Assembly: GCF_028618695.1 (NCBI RefSeq)
Contig: NZ_JAQIVI010000821.1
Location: forward strand, 1-14,623
Direction of reading: 5' to 3'
Length of the DNA stretch: 14,623 nucleotides
Source: Natrinema soli
GTDB lineage: Archaea > Halobacteriota > Halobacteria > Halobacteriales > Natrialbaceae
A model generated the notes under the pieces. It did no database searches. It was not told the origin of the DNA and saw only the letters and a list, made by a program, of their open reading frames with translations. Below are positions 6,329-12,671 of this stretch, in pieces; the stretch's first letter is position 1; every line of letters begins with the position of its first letter. Both the position numbers and the translations under genes were made by a program.

Positions 6329-7435
6329 CTAGTGAACTGCGATCGTTCCCACCGCACTCGACTCGTCCGGCCCACATCTGTATGCAGCCATCTCCTCGGT
6401 CGCGGTAAATTCGAACCACTGTTCACCGTCTCCCCAGTGGATCCGCTCGGTCGCGAGATCGCCCACGACGGTGCCGTCCGCATCCACGATCTCGAGGTTG
6501 TGCGTTCCACCGTCTCCCGCAGTCCACCCGATTTCGTAGGACTCGCCCGCCTCGAGTGCGAACGGCGGGTTCTCGAACCCCTCGATCTTCGACGGCGCAA
6601 CGGCGACCCAGTCGGTGGTCTGTGCCTCGAGTTCGATCCGCATTCCCGGCTCGATTACCTGATGGCCATCCGGCCCGACCGCGTCGATCCCCGCGGGTTC
6701 TTCGACGGTCGTCTCTCCGAATTGACCGAATTCGAATTCGACTCCAAGCTCCATCGTGATCTCGTCGTTTTGCCCGCTCTGTGTCGTTCGATACCGGTGG
6801 ATGCGCCCCGTCTCGTCGACGAGAACGAGTCCGTCACCATCGGTCTCGCCGTCCGGAAACCCTCGCGGGATCAGCTCGGAATCGAGCCCCGAGAGACGGT
6901 ACTCGTGAAGGGGACCCGTCTCGTTCGATCGCGTTCCACGGTATTCAGCGACGGCCTCGACCAGCCAGTCACCGATCGGCTCGAGAGAGTCCTCGATGAG
7001 GTCCGCTGCCGATTCCTGTTCGAGGGGACCCGGATGATCGGTCGCTCGATAGTCACCATCGATGTAGATCACCCGCTCCAGCGAGGGGGTGGGGCCGCCG
7101 CCGCGCCGTGATCGCACGACGCGTTCTGCGCTCGGTTCGGCACGGATCTCGAACGCGTCCATCGTCACCGGTGACTCTCTGGAGTCATCGACCTCCGGAA
7201 CGTCTACGGAGAGCTGACGGTCGTATTCGCCGGTGAAAGCCGTCGCTGTCACGGCCTCTTCGTGCGCCTCGAGGAGCGCTTCGGAATCGTCGACGCCGTC
7301 GGCGCTCAGTCCGGGTGGAAATTCGATGCCCGTCGAGTCAGCGAACGGATTCAGACAGCCTGCCAGACCGACGAGGCCGAGCGCTGTCCCGCGACCGAGC
7401 CACTGTCGTCGAGTCGACGTTCGATGGCGAGCCAT
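6329..7435 (-). CDS. Tat lipoprotein: haloarchaeal DUF7537-like domain plus degenerate cupredoxin-like domain
   Basis: A 368-residue exported lipoprotein. The signal has twin arginines (RRQWLG, 9-14), a hydrophobic core and the lipobox LAGC with Cys27. Residues 38-230 resemble the haloarchaeal DUF7537 lipoproteins (FPPGLSADGVDD, then an alternating beta pattern); this match is from memory. Residues 260-368 look like a cupredoxin beta-sandwich: GGTHNLEIVDADG with His312, WFEFTATEEMAAYRC with Cys354, and the closing strand VGTIAVH. In true blue copper proteins Cys is followed by xPH and a later Met. Here it reads CGPD and the Met position is missing, so the type 1 copper site appears lost. It probably sits on the outer membrane face; its ligand is unknown. 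A TTTATAA box is centred 27 bases upstream of the ATG, fixing the start. Confidence 0.8.
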   Translation of the reverse strand: MARHRTSTRRQWLGRGTALGLVGLAGCLNPFADSTGIEFPPGLSADGVDDSEALLEAHEEAVTATAFTGEYDRQLSVDVPEVDDSRESPVTMDAFEIRAEPSAERVVRSRRGGGPTPSLERVIYIDGDYRATDHPGPLEQESAADLIEDSLEPIGDWLVEAVAEYRGTRSNETGPLHEYRLSGLDSELIPRGFPDGETDGDGLVLVDETGRIHRYRTTQSGQNDEITMELGVEFEFGQFGETTVEEPAGIDAVGPDGHQVIEPGMRIELEAQTTDWVAVAPSKIEGFENPPFALEAGESYEIGWTAGDGGTHNLEIVDADGTVVGDLATERIHWGDGEQWFEFTATEEMAAYRCGPDESSAVGTIAVH

Positions 7436-7458
7436 AGCGTCACTTCTGCCGGTATCCC

Positions 7459-7465
7459 TTATAAA
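7459..7465 (-). promoter_or_regulatory. TATA box of the lipoprotein gene
   Basis: TTTATAA on the minus strand, centred 27 bases before the ATG at 7435. This is an almost perfect archaeal TATA box at leaderless distance and one of the clearest promoters in the window. Confidence 0.75.
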
Positions 7466-7544
7466 CTCGGAGACGCGTGGACCGAACGAACGCGGTTCGT
7501 CCGCGTCGCGGCCGCCAGCCGCTCTTTGTCAGACTGTCGAGCGA

Positions 7545-7895
7545 TCAGAGAACGAGCGAAATCATGTACAGGTTCACCATCGCGGCGACCAGCCACGGCA
7601 CCGCGAGCCCCGCCGGGACGATCGGACGGTACGCCTGCTCGAGGAGCGGGCGACAGACGAGGCCGACGCCGATCGTGAACGCCTTCAGCGCGAGCATCCC
7701 GGCCAGGCCGTAGCCCTCGATCGCTCCGCGAGCGGCCGGGTTCGACTCGGTCAGTCCGAGGTGGAGGCCGACGAACGTCGTTACGACGTCCGCAATTAGG
7801 GCGAGCCCGACGAGCGCCCAGCACAGTCGCTCGAGGTCGACCGGCGTGACGTCGCCGGGCAGTCGGCGGCGAAAGAATGCGCCCTCGGAACTCAT
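7545..7895 (-). CDS. DUF5658-like small membrane protein (116 aa)
   Basis: A 116-residue membrane protein with hydrophobic segments at about 25-45, 62-80 and 92-114. The conserved-looking stretch ALIADVVTTFVGLHLGLTESNP (32-53), with Asp36, Thr39/Thr40 and the ESNP turn, and the later lysine in LALKAF match my recollection of the haloarchaeal DUF5658 family, whose function is unknown. Although the frame is open 12 codons further, I place the start at the ATG 7895. A GGGAGGGAGG Shine-Dalgarno run ends two bases before it, and this start gives a normal cytoplasmic N-terminus. The gene follows the DoxX gene on the same strand after a 273-base gap and precedes no close gene. Confidence 0.8.
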   Translation of the reverse strand: MSSEGAFFRRRLPGDVTPVDLERLCWALVGLALIADVVTTFVGLHLGLTESNPAARGAIEGYGLAGMLALKAFTIGVGLVCRPLLEQAYRPIVPAGLAVPWLVAAMVNLYMISLVL

Positions 7896-7897
7896 AG

Positions 7898-7907
7898 CCT
7901 CCCTCCC
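7898..7907 (-). promoter_or_regulatory. Doubled Shine-Dalgarno run deciding the DUF5658 start
   Basis: The minus strand reads GGGAGGGAGG, CT, then ATG. It contains two overlapping GGAGG-type cores, about 2 and 6 bases from the ATG at 7895. This is unusual here, where most starts look leaderless, and it implies a transcript with a leader. An AT-rich CATAACAATAC run near 7965-7976 could be its TATA box. Confidence 0.6.
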
Positions 7908-8015
7908 GGAGTCGAACCGGAGCCGTACCACTGGGAGTACGCTCCAGTTCCAGCATTCGGTGTATTGTTATGTCAGGCATAGACCGGCAGCCGCCGTCGG
8001 TAAGTCGTCGTAACT

Positions 8016-8045
8016 GTGGATCCACTCGAGCGAGAGCGGATCCAC
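8016..8045. repeat. Perfect 8-bp inverted repeat in the 7896-8168 gap
   Basis: GTGGATCC (8016-8023) and GGATCCAC (8038-8045) flank 14 bases that contain a second small pair, CTCG/CGAG. It lies in the 273-base gap after the DoxX gene and before the DUF5658 gene. No T-run follows on either strand, so a terminator is not clear. It may be an operator or an RNA hairpin. I see no gene in the gap. Confidence 0.5.
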
Positions 8046-8168
8046 GAGCGGGTGTGAAGTGATGGACGAGCGGTTCACTGGTCGGTATCCCTGTCAATCA
8101 CAGCCTACTCGACAACGGGAATCGCCGTCCGACGCGAGAAACGAACGGATACCGTTACGAGCGGTTCG

Positions 8169-8561
8169 TCAGTTCTCGCGTGCGCGCTTGAAGAAAGCGA
8201 CCGCAGCGCCGATTAGTGCGAGGTTCTGCAGGAAGGACGTCAGTTCTTCACCGCGCGACTCGGAGTCGACGTTCCAGAAATCGTGCATGACGGGCGTGAC
8301 TCCCGCGAAGAACGCGATCACGCTTCCGGCAGACAGCTTCGGGAGCCGCCAGAGGCCGATTCCGACGCTTCCGCCGAGGAGAAGCCCGCTCGCCGCTGGC
8401 ACGAGATTATTTGCGAAGGGGACGCCCTTCGCGTCCGCATAGGCGATGCGCCCCTCGAGGTTCGTGAGATTTCGAACCGCGAGAACGGCGAGTCCGGTCG
8501 CGAAGAGGAGCCGACCGAACCGAGACGGTGTACTATCGACGTTGGAATCAGGTTCCGACAT
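8169..8561 (-). CDS. DoxX-like four-helix membrane protein (130 aa)
   Basis: A 130-residue protein with four hydrophobic segments (about 16-30, 50-71, 75-92 and 107-124) in the DoxX-family pattern. It has a first helix followed by AYADAKGVPFANNLVPAASGLLLGGS, then LPKLSAGSVIAFFAGVTPVMHDFW with the typical His and Trp at the end of helix 3, and a last helix with a short basic tail (FFKRAREN). DoxX relatives include small subunits of thiosulfate:quinone oxidoreductase, but most archaeal members are uncharacterised and no partner oxidoreductase is seen here. The ATG at 8561 has a GTTATGAC box centred 27 bases upstream, so I take it as a leaderless start. Confidence 0.82.
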   Translation of the reverse strand: MSEPDSNVDSTPSRFGRLLFATGLAVLAVRNLTNLEGRIAYADAKGVPFANNLVPAASGLLLGGSVGIGLWRLPKLSAGSVIAFFAGVTPVMHDFWNVDSESRGEELTSFLQNLALIGAAVAFFKRAREN

Positions 8562-8585
8562 CGTTCGGAAACAGGGGCCTGCCCG

Positions 8586-8592
8586 TCATAAC
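8586..8592 (-). promoter_or_regulatory. TATA-like box of the DoxX-like gene
   Basis: GTTATGA on the minus strand, centred about 27 bases before the ATG at 8561. It is the only AT-rich run in the 123-base gap to the carboxyltransferase stop. Assigned from spacing. Confidence 0.45.
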
Positions 8593-8684
8593 CCCTGCCT
8601 TCGTCGAAGCGTCTGCCGCGACCTCGGTCGCGGGTCGGGTGTTCGTGATTCGGGGTCCGGTTCCGGCTATCGCTCGCCCCGACG

Positions 8685-10613
8685 TCAGAGGATCGTCCCG
8701 TGTTTCTTGTCCGGGAGGGACTTCTCGACGTCGGCGTAGAAGTCAAAGCGGGCGGCCAGTTCCTCGCGCAGCGTGCTCGGCGGGACGAGTTCGTCGATGA
8801 CGACCTCGCTGGCCATCCGATGGACGTCGATGTCCTCGCGGTACTCCTCGCGGAGCCGTTCCTCCATCCGCTGGCGCTCCTCGGGGTCGTCGATCTCGGC
8901 GAGCTTGCGGGCGTAGACCGCGTTGACCGCCGCTTCGGGGCCCATAATGGCGATCTCGCCCGACGGGAGACCGATGACGCTCTCGGGATCGTAGGCCGGG
9001 CCACCCATCGCGTAGATCCCCGCGCCGTAGGCCTTCCGGACGACGACGGTCTGTTTGGGGACCGTCGCCGACGAGGTCGCGTAGATCAGCTTCTTTCCCT
9101 GCTCGAGAATGCCGTCTTTCTCGACCTGTGAGCCGGCCATGAAGCCGGGGGTATCACAGAGGTAGAGTAAGGGGATATTGAACGCGTCCGACTTCCAGAC
9201 GAACTCCGCGGCCTTCTCGGCCGCGTCGGGGAAGATCGCGCCGGCGCGGTGGGCGGGCTGATTGGCGACGATGCCGACCGGGCGACCGTCGATCCGGGCG
9301 TAGGCCGTGATGATCTCCGGGCCGTAATCAGGTCGTAACTCGAGGTACGACCCCCCGTCGACGAGCCGGTCGATCACGTCGGTCATGTCGTACCCCTTGT
9401 TCGGCTGCTGGGGAACGATCGCGTCGATCCCAGCGGGAGATTTTGCGGGTGCCTTCGGCTCCCGTTTCGGCGGTTTCTCGTCCGCGTTGTCCGGCAGGTA
9501 GGTGATCAACTGGGCCACCAGTTCGCGCGCGAGTTCCTCGTCTCTCGCGATCAGGTCCGCCGAGCCCGACTCCCGCAGGTGGACCTGCGGGCCGCCGAGT
9601 TCCTGCAGGTCGATCTCCTCGCCGGTGACCATCCGCACCATCCGCGGGGAGGCGATCGCCATCGCGGACATCCCCTCGACCATGATCGTGAAGTCCGCGA
9701 AGACCGGCGTGTAGGCCGCACCGGCGATAGAGGGGCCGTAGAGCACGCAGATCTGTGGCACCCGCCCGGAGAGCATCGAGTGGTTGTAGTAGTACTTCCC
9801 GATCCCCTCTCGGTTCGCGAAGAAGCCGGTCTGCTGATCGATCCGGCCGCCCGAGGAGTCCATCAGGTAGAACACCGGATTGCCCGTCTTGAGCGCGCGC
9901 TGTTGCATTCGCAGGAACTTCTCGACGCCCCTGGCGGCCATGCTGCCCCGTTTGACGGTGTAATCGTTTGCCATGACGTGGACGTCCCGGCCCTCGAACG
10001 TCGCCGCGGCCGTGATGAGCCCGTCCGCCGGCAATCGGTCGCCGTCACCGCCGTTTCCGTCATCGTCGTCACCGCCACTGCTATCCCCGCTATCATCGCC
10101 ATTCCCGTCCACGCTATCATCGTCCCCGTCCCCACTATTATCGTCTCCACTACCGCTATCTCCAGTACCGTCGGTCCCCGCCCCGCTGGGATGCCAGTCG
10201 TCGAACGCCGCGAATGTGCCGTCCTCGAAGCGCAACTCGCTGTCCTCGCCGGAGAACCACAGCCCGAGCCGGTCGCGGACGAACAGCTTCCCCTGCTCGG
10301 GGAGCTGATCCCTGTACTTCTCGGGGCCACCCTCGAGGATGTCGTCGATCTCGTCCCACAGGCGCTCCTCGCGTTCGGTCGGTCCGAGATCGGCGTCACC
10401 GTGATCGGCGTCGGGTCGATCTCGCTCATCGTTCCACGCGTTCGGACCGCCGCCGGTCGGGGCGACCGCGTCTCGCTCGAGGTCGTGGACCGCCGTGGGC
10501 TCCGTCTCGTCGCCGACGTACACCGAGACCGATTCGTCGAGGTGCTCGGCGAGAGCGGCGGCGATCGCTACCGCCTCGTCGTCGGCGGCACCAGCCGCGA
10601 TACGAACTCGCAT
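8685..10613 (-). CDS. Acyl-CoA carboxylase carboxyltransferase (beta) subunit with N-terminal epsilon-like domain and acidic insert
   Basis: A 642-residue cytoplasmic carboxyltransferase that moves CO2 from carboxybiotin to an acyl-CoA. Residues 1-65 (VRIAAGAADDEAVAIAAALAEHL, later a Trp and basic end) resemble the small epsilon/PccX-type subunits of biotin carboxylases. Residues 78-140 are the usual beta N-terminus (GKLFVRDRLGL). Residues 145-192 are a Gly/Asp/Ser insert. The crotonase-like N lobe follows, with MDSSGGRI (251-258) and GPSIAGAAY (293-301). The C lobe has CDTPGFMAGSQVEKDG (486-501) and KAYGAGIYAMGGPAYDP (527-543), the second oxyanion hole. The lobe signatures are closer to general acyl-CoA/geranyl- or methylcrotonyl-type subunits than to classical PccB, so I leave the substrate open. 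No biotin carboxylase or carrier gene lies nearby. GGGAG just before the ATG at 10613 supports this start. Confidence 0.9.
   Translation of the reverse strand: MRVRIAAGAADDEAVAIAAALAEHLDESVSVYVGDETEPTAVHDLERDAVAPTGGGPNAWNDERDRPDADHGDADLGPTEREERLWDEIDDILEGGPEKYRDQLPEQGKLFVRDRLGLWFSGEDSELRFEDGTFAAFDDWHPSGAGTDGTGDSGSGDDNSGDGDDDSVDGNGDDSGDSSGGDDDDGNGGDGDRLPADGLITAAATFEGRDVHVMANDYTVKRGSMAARGVEKFLRMQQRALKTGNPVFYLMDSSGGRIDQQTGFFANREGIGKYYYNHSMLSGRVPQICVLYGPSIAGAAYTPVFADFTIMVEGMSAMAIASPRMVRMVTGEEIDLQELGGPQVHLRESGSADLIARDEELARELVAQLITYLPDNADEKPPKREPKAPAKSPAGIDAIVPQQPNKGYDMTDVIDRLVDGGSYLELRPDYGPEIITAYARIDGRPVGIVANQPAHRAGAIFPDAAEKAAEFVWKSDAFNIPLLYLCDTPGFMAGSQVEKDGILEQGKKLIYATSSATVPKQTVVVRKAYGAGIYAMGGPAYDPESVIGLPSGEIAIMGPEAAVNAVYARKLAEIDDPEERQRMEERLREEYREDIDVHRMASEVVIDELVPPSTLREELAARFDFYADVEKSLPDKKHGTIL
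10038..10181 (-). repeat. Low-complexity Gly/Asp/Ser-coding tract inside the carboxyltransferase gene
   Basis: This tract codes residues 145-192: 48 residues made almost only of Gly, Asp, Ser and Asn, with about 20 Asp. The codons vary (GAT, GAC, GGT, GGG, AGT, AGC) and are richer in A+T at third positions than the flanks. The 11-mer CGCTATCATCG occurs twice on the plus strand, at about 10088 and 10112, suggesting growth by slippage. The frame is kept. Confidence 0.75.
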
Positions 10614-10703
10614 GCTCCCACCTGTGTCGGGCGGCGGGATACCGCTTTCGCCGCGGCGGGCTCGAGGGGCGGGCCGGTCGGCTCGAGAGCGGTGACGGTA
10701 CAG

Positions 10704-10787
10704 TATAGTAACCACTGAAACGAGTTACACGCTGATCACAACGCAGTCGTTCGATCAGGTGTACAGTGACTTTCAGTGGCGACTATA
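10704..10787. repeat. 84-bp imperfect palindrome with outward-facing TATA-like ends
   Basis: Two arms mirror each other about position 10745.5. The outer arms are TATAGT-aa-CCACTGAAA (10704-10720) and TTTCAGTGG-cg-ACTATA (10771-10787), with 15 of 17 bases complementary. Inner pairs are TACAC (10726-10730) with GTGTA (10759-10763), CTGATC (10732-10737) with GATCAG (10753-10758), and AACG (10740-10743) with CGTT (10748-10751). In each outward direction the order is GATCAG, GTGTA, TTTCAGTGG, ACTATA. ACTATA could be a TATA box, giving starts near 10680 (leftward, toward the carboxyltransferase, leader about 65 bases) and near 10811 (rightward). No flanking target-site duplication is visible. Confidence 0.75.
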
Positions 10788-11165
10788 GGAGGGGAGAGCG
10801 GTTCGCGCCGGATCGATCGCCCGATCGTCCGGAGCTCGCCGCGAGTGGATGAGAAGGATGCGTCGCGGTCGCGGCGCGAACCGATCGAGAGTGCGTCGTG
10901 CCTCCGCGGTCACCAACGCGGAGACGGGTGATACTGGTCGGCCGCGTGTCACGAACGCTCGCGTTCAATCGTGCAGTCGTTATACCAGGATTCCGTCACC
11001 GACGCTGACGGGTAGTTCCGTCGGCGGCACCTGCAGGCAGAATCCCTTTGCTCGATTTCGGCGTGTATTTCGACGGTTACCGATTCCGATCCGCGACGCC
11101 TGCGATCGGTCCTTCGACGGGTTGCAGTGGCGGAACGGGACAGTAGCGAGGAACAGTATCGCGAT
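10788..11165. other. Gene-free stretch with inverted repeats, between palindrome and protease gene
   Basis: I find no convincing protein gene. Reading frames here are Arg/Ser-rich and lack the acidic composition and GC3 bias of the neighbours. It contains CGGTTCGCGCCG (10800-10811) with its exact complement CGGCGCGAACCG (10872-10883), and a hairpin CCGTCA-n7-TGACGG (10993-11011). AT-rich boxes lie at TTATAC (10980-10985) and TGTATTT (11064-11070), either of which could be the protease promoter. It may be a long leader or a non-coding RNA; neither is shown. Confidence 0.5.
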
Positions 11166-12338
11166 ATGTCTGAGGCGCACACCGAGCAGTCAGCCCAGCA
11201 ACTCGCAACGGTTCGAGACCGAATCGATCGCGGAATGGACAGGCGTTCGTTCCTTCGGACCCTCGTCAGCGGCGGGTACGCCCTCGGGATGGCCGCGTGG
11301 CTCGGCGTCGACGACTTCCTCGCGGCCGACGACGGCGAGGTGCCCGTGGTCACGGCCCTCGTCAGAGAGGATCCCGACGATCCGTGGTCGATACGGGAAC
11401 GAACCCGGACGGTCCCCGCGGAGTGGTACGCCGCCGTCGAGTCCGCCTTCGAACTGAATCAACGGCTGGCCAGTATCGCCTTTACCGGCTATCTCGGCAG
11501 CGCAGTCGTTCCCGGCGACCACGAGAGCGGGACCGCCACCGTCTCCGTCGGCGTCTCGGGCGACGGCCACTCTGTCTCCGAACTGGTCGGTGAACTCGCG
11601 GAGGGTGTCGATCTCAACGCGGAAACGATCATCGATGTCGACGAGATCCAGAACGGTCCGGAGCACCGTGAACCCAAGCTCGCCGATGCGCTCCCGGACG
11701 GACAGGTCCCCAGCGGCGTCGCCTGTGAAACCCCCTCGAGCATGGCGACGCTCGGGCCGGCGCTGTATCACCCCAACGGCCGGCGCCGGTTCTTCGTGAC
11801 GGCCGAGCACGCGTTCATGGACGACCACGACGCCACCGACGGCACGCTCCACCTCCCGCGACAGGCACAAGAGACCATCGAACTGGGTACCGTCGCGCAC
11901 TACCACCCCGACGAGGACGTCGCCGCCGTCGAGCCGACCGGCCGAATCGAGCCCACCAGCCGGATCGAGACGCCGAGACAACCCCGCGTTCGCGGCCAGT
12001 TTACCAAGTTTGGCCTCGCCGATCTCGTCGCTCGGGACGCGGAACTCGAGAAAGTCGGCGCGCTGACCGGCCACACGACCGGGAAGATTCAGGGGGTCGA
12101 CGCGGTGACCTGTTTCACCGAGGACTTCTGTCGCCGCGGACAGATCCGCTGGGGCGGCGAGATGGACCTGACCGACGGCGACAGCGGCTCCGTGAGCTAT
12201 TACCCCGACCCGGAGGGCGAGGACGAGGACGTCCTCATTGCGGGCTTCAACAACGCCCGCACCTGGTGGCCCGGACAGAGCTACGTCTGGGGTGTCGGGG
12301 CCTATCGACTGACCGAACAACATGGCTACCACTTCTGA
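11166..12338 (+). CDS. Tat-exported trypsin-like (PA clan) serine protease
   Basis: A 390-residue secreted protease. The Tat signal is DRRSFLRTL with twin Arg at 26-27 and a hydrophobic core to about residue 54. There is no lipobox Cys, so release or N-terminal anchoring is likely. Residues 56-185 are a polar, acidic region that may act as a propeptide. The catalytic triad of a chymotrypsin fold is visible: VTAEHAF (His215), DEDVAAVE (Asp251) and TDGDSGS (Ser340). VGALTGHTTGKIQGVD (297-312) recalls the corresponding strand pair of streptogrisin/alpha-lytic-type enzymes. Cys187, Cys316 and Cys322 occur; the last two could form a disulfide. The start is uncertain: ATG 11166 is chosen over GTG 11127. 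ATG 11235 would give a shorter signal beginning MDRRSFL. The small membrane gene 45 bases downstream may be co-transcribed. Confidence 0.85.
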   Translation: MSEAHTEQSAQQLATVRDRIDRGMDRRSFLRTLVSGGYALGMAAWLGVDDFLAADDGEVPVVTALVREDPDDPWSIRERTRTVPAEWYAAVESAFELNQRLASIAFTGYLGSAVVPGDHESGTATVSVGVSGDGHSVSELVGELAEGVDLNAETIIDVDEIQNGPEHREPKLADALPDGQVPSGVACETPSSMATLGPALYHPNGRRRFFVTAEHAFMDDHDATDGTLHLPRQAQETIELGTVAHYHPDEDVAAVEPTGRIEPTSRIETPRQPRVRGQFTKFGLADLVARDAELEKVGALTGHTTGKIQGVDAVTCFTEDFCRRGQIRWGGEMDLTDGDSGSVSYYPDPEGEDEDVLIAGFNNARTWWPGQSYVWGVGAYRLTEQHGYHF

Positions 12339-12382
12339 TCGCAGACGAACCGCACCGCGCCGATACGACCAACCGACTCAGC

Positions 12383-12643
12383 ATGAGTAACGATACCCCT
12401 CGCACCTCGAGAACCGGACGCGCTCGACGGGCCCTCGCCGCCGTCACGAGCGGTGGCCTGCGTATCCTCGTGGACCTGCTCGCCGTCTCGCTATGGGTCC
12501 TGTTCCTGACGCTATGGTTCCTCGAGAACGGGTGGCCCCGCTGGGCGTTCTACAGTCTCCTGCTCGGCGGAGTCGGTCTCTACGTCGCCCTCACCGCGGC
12601 CTGGATCGACGGAGAACGCGAAAATCGAGACGAGCCGAAGTGA
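12383..12643 (+). CDS. Small two-helix membrane protein (86 aa), haloarchaeal conserved type
   Basis: An 86-residue protein with a basic, Ser/Thr-rich N-terminus (TPRTSRTGRARR), two transmembrane helices (about 26-46 and 52-73) joined by a tight ENGWPRW turn, and a charged tail (DGERENRDEPK). By the positive-inside pattern both ends would be cytoplasmic. From memory it resembles small haloarchaeal proteins filed as DUF8119, but I cannot confirm this. The ATG at 12383 is chosen because the frame upstream overlaps the protease end and the intergenic gap without coding character. It follows the protease after 45 bases, so it may share its transcript, and it is convergent with the bisphosphatase gene 28 bases away. 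Function is unknown. Confidence 0.75.
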   Translation: MSNDTPRTSRTGRARRALAAVTSGGLRILVDLLAVSLWVLFLTLWFLENGWPRWAFYSLLLGGVGLYVALTAAWIDGERENRDEPK

Positions 12644-12671
12644 GTCGTGACGCCCCCGCTCCGCTCGACGG

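Noticed and set aside
9579..10718. 379-codon plus-strand frame opposite the carboxyltransferase
   Set aside because: Antisense shadow, with low-complexity Ile/Val/Pro runs where the Gly/Asp tract is read backward. The sense frame has clear family motifs.
10704..10787. Insertion-sequence remnant or MITE as the firm explanation of the palindrome
   Set aside because: No target-site duplication and no terminal-repeat match that I recognise. It stays only as an alternative to the divergent-promoter reading.
10849..11457. 202-codon plus-strand frame in the gene-poor region
   Set aside because: Arg/Ser/Pro-rich with poor third-position bias, and it runs into the protease gene in another frame. A real protein here should be acidic.
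11190..12332. 380-codon minus-strand frame opposite the serine protease
   Set aside because: Shadow of a codon-biased gene; no motif, whereas the sense frame shows a Tat signal and catalytic triad.
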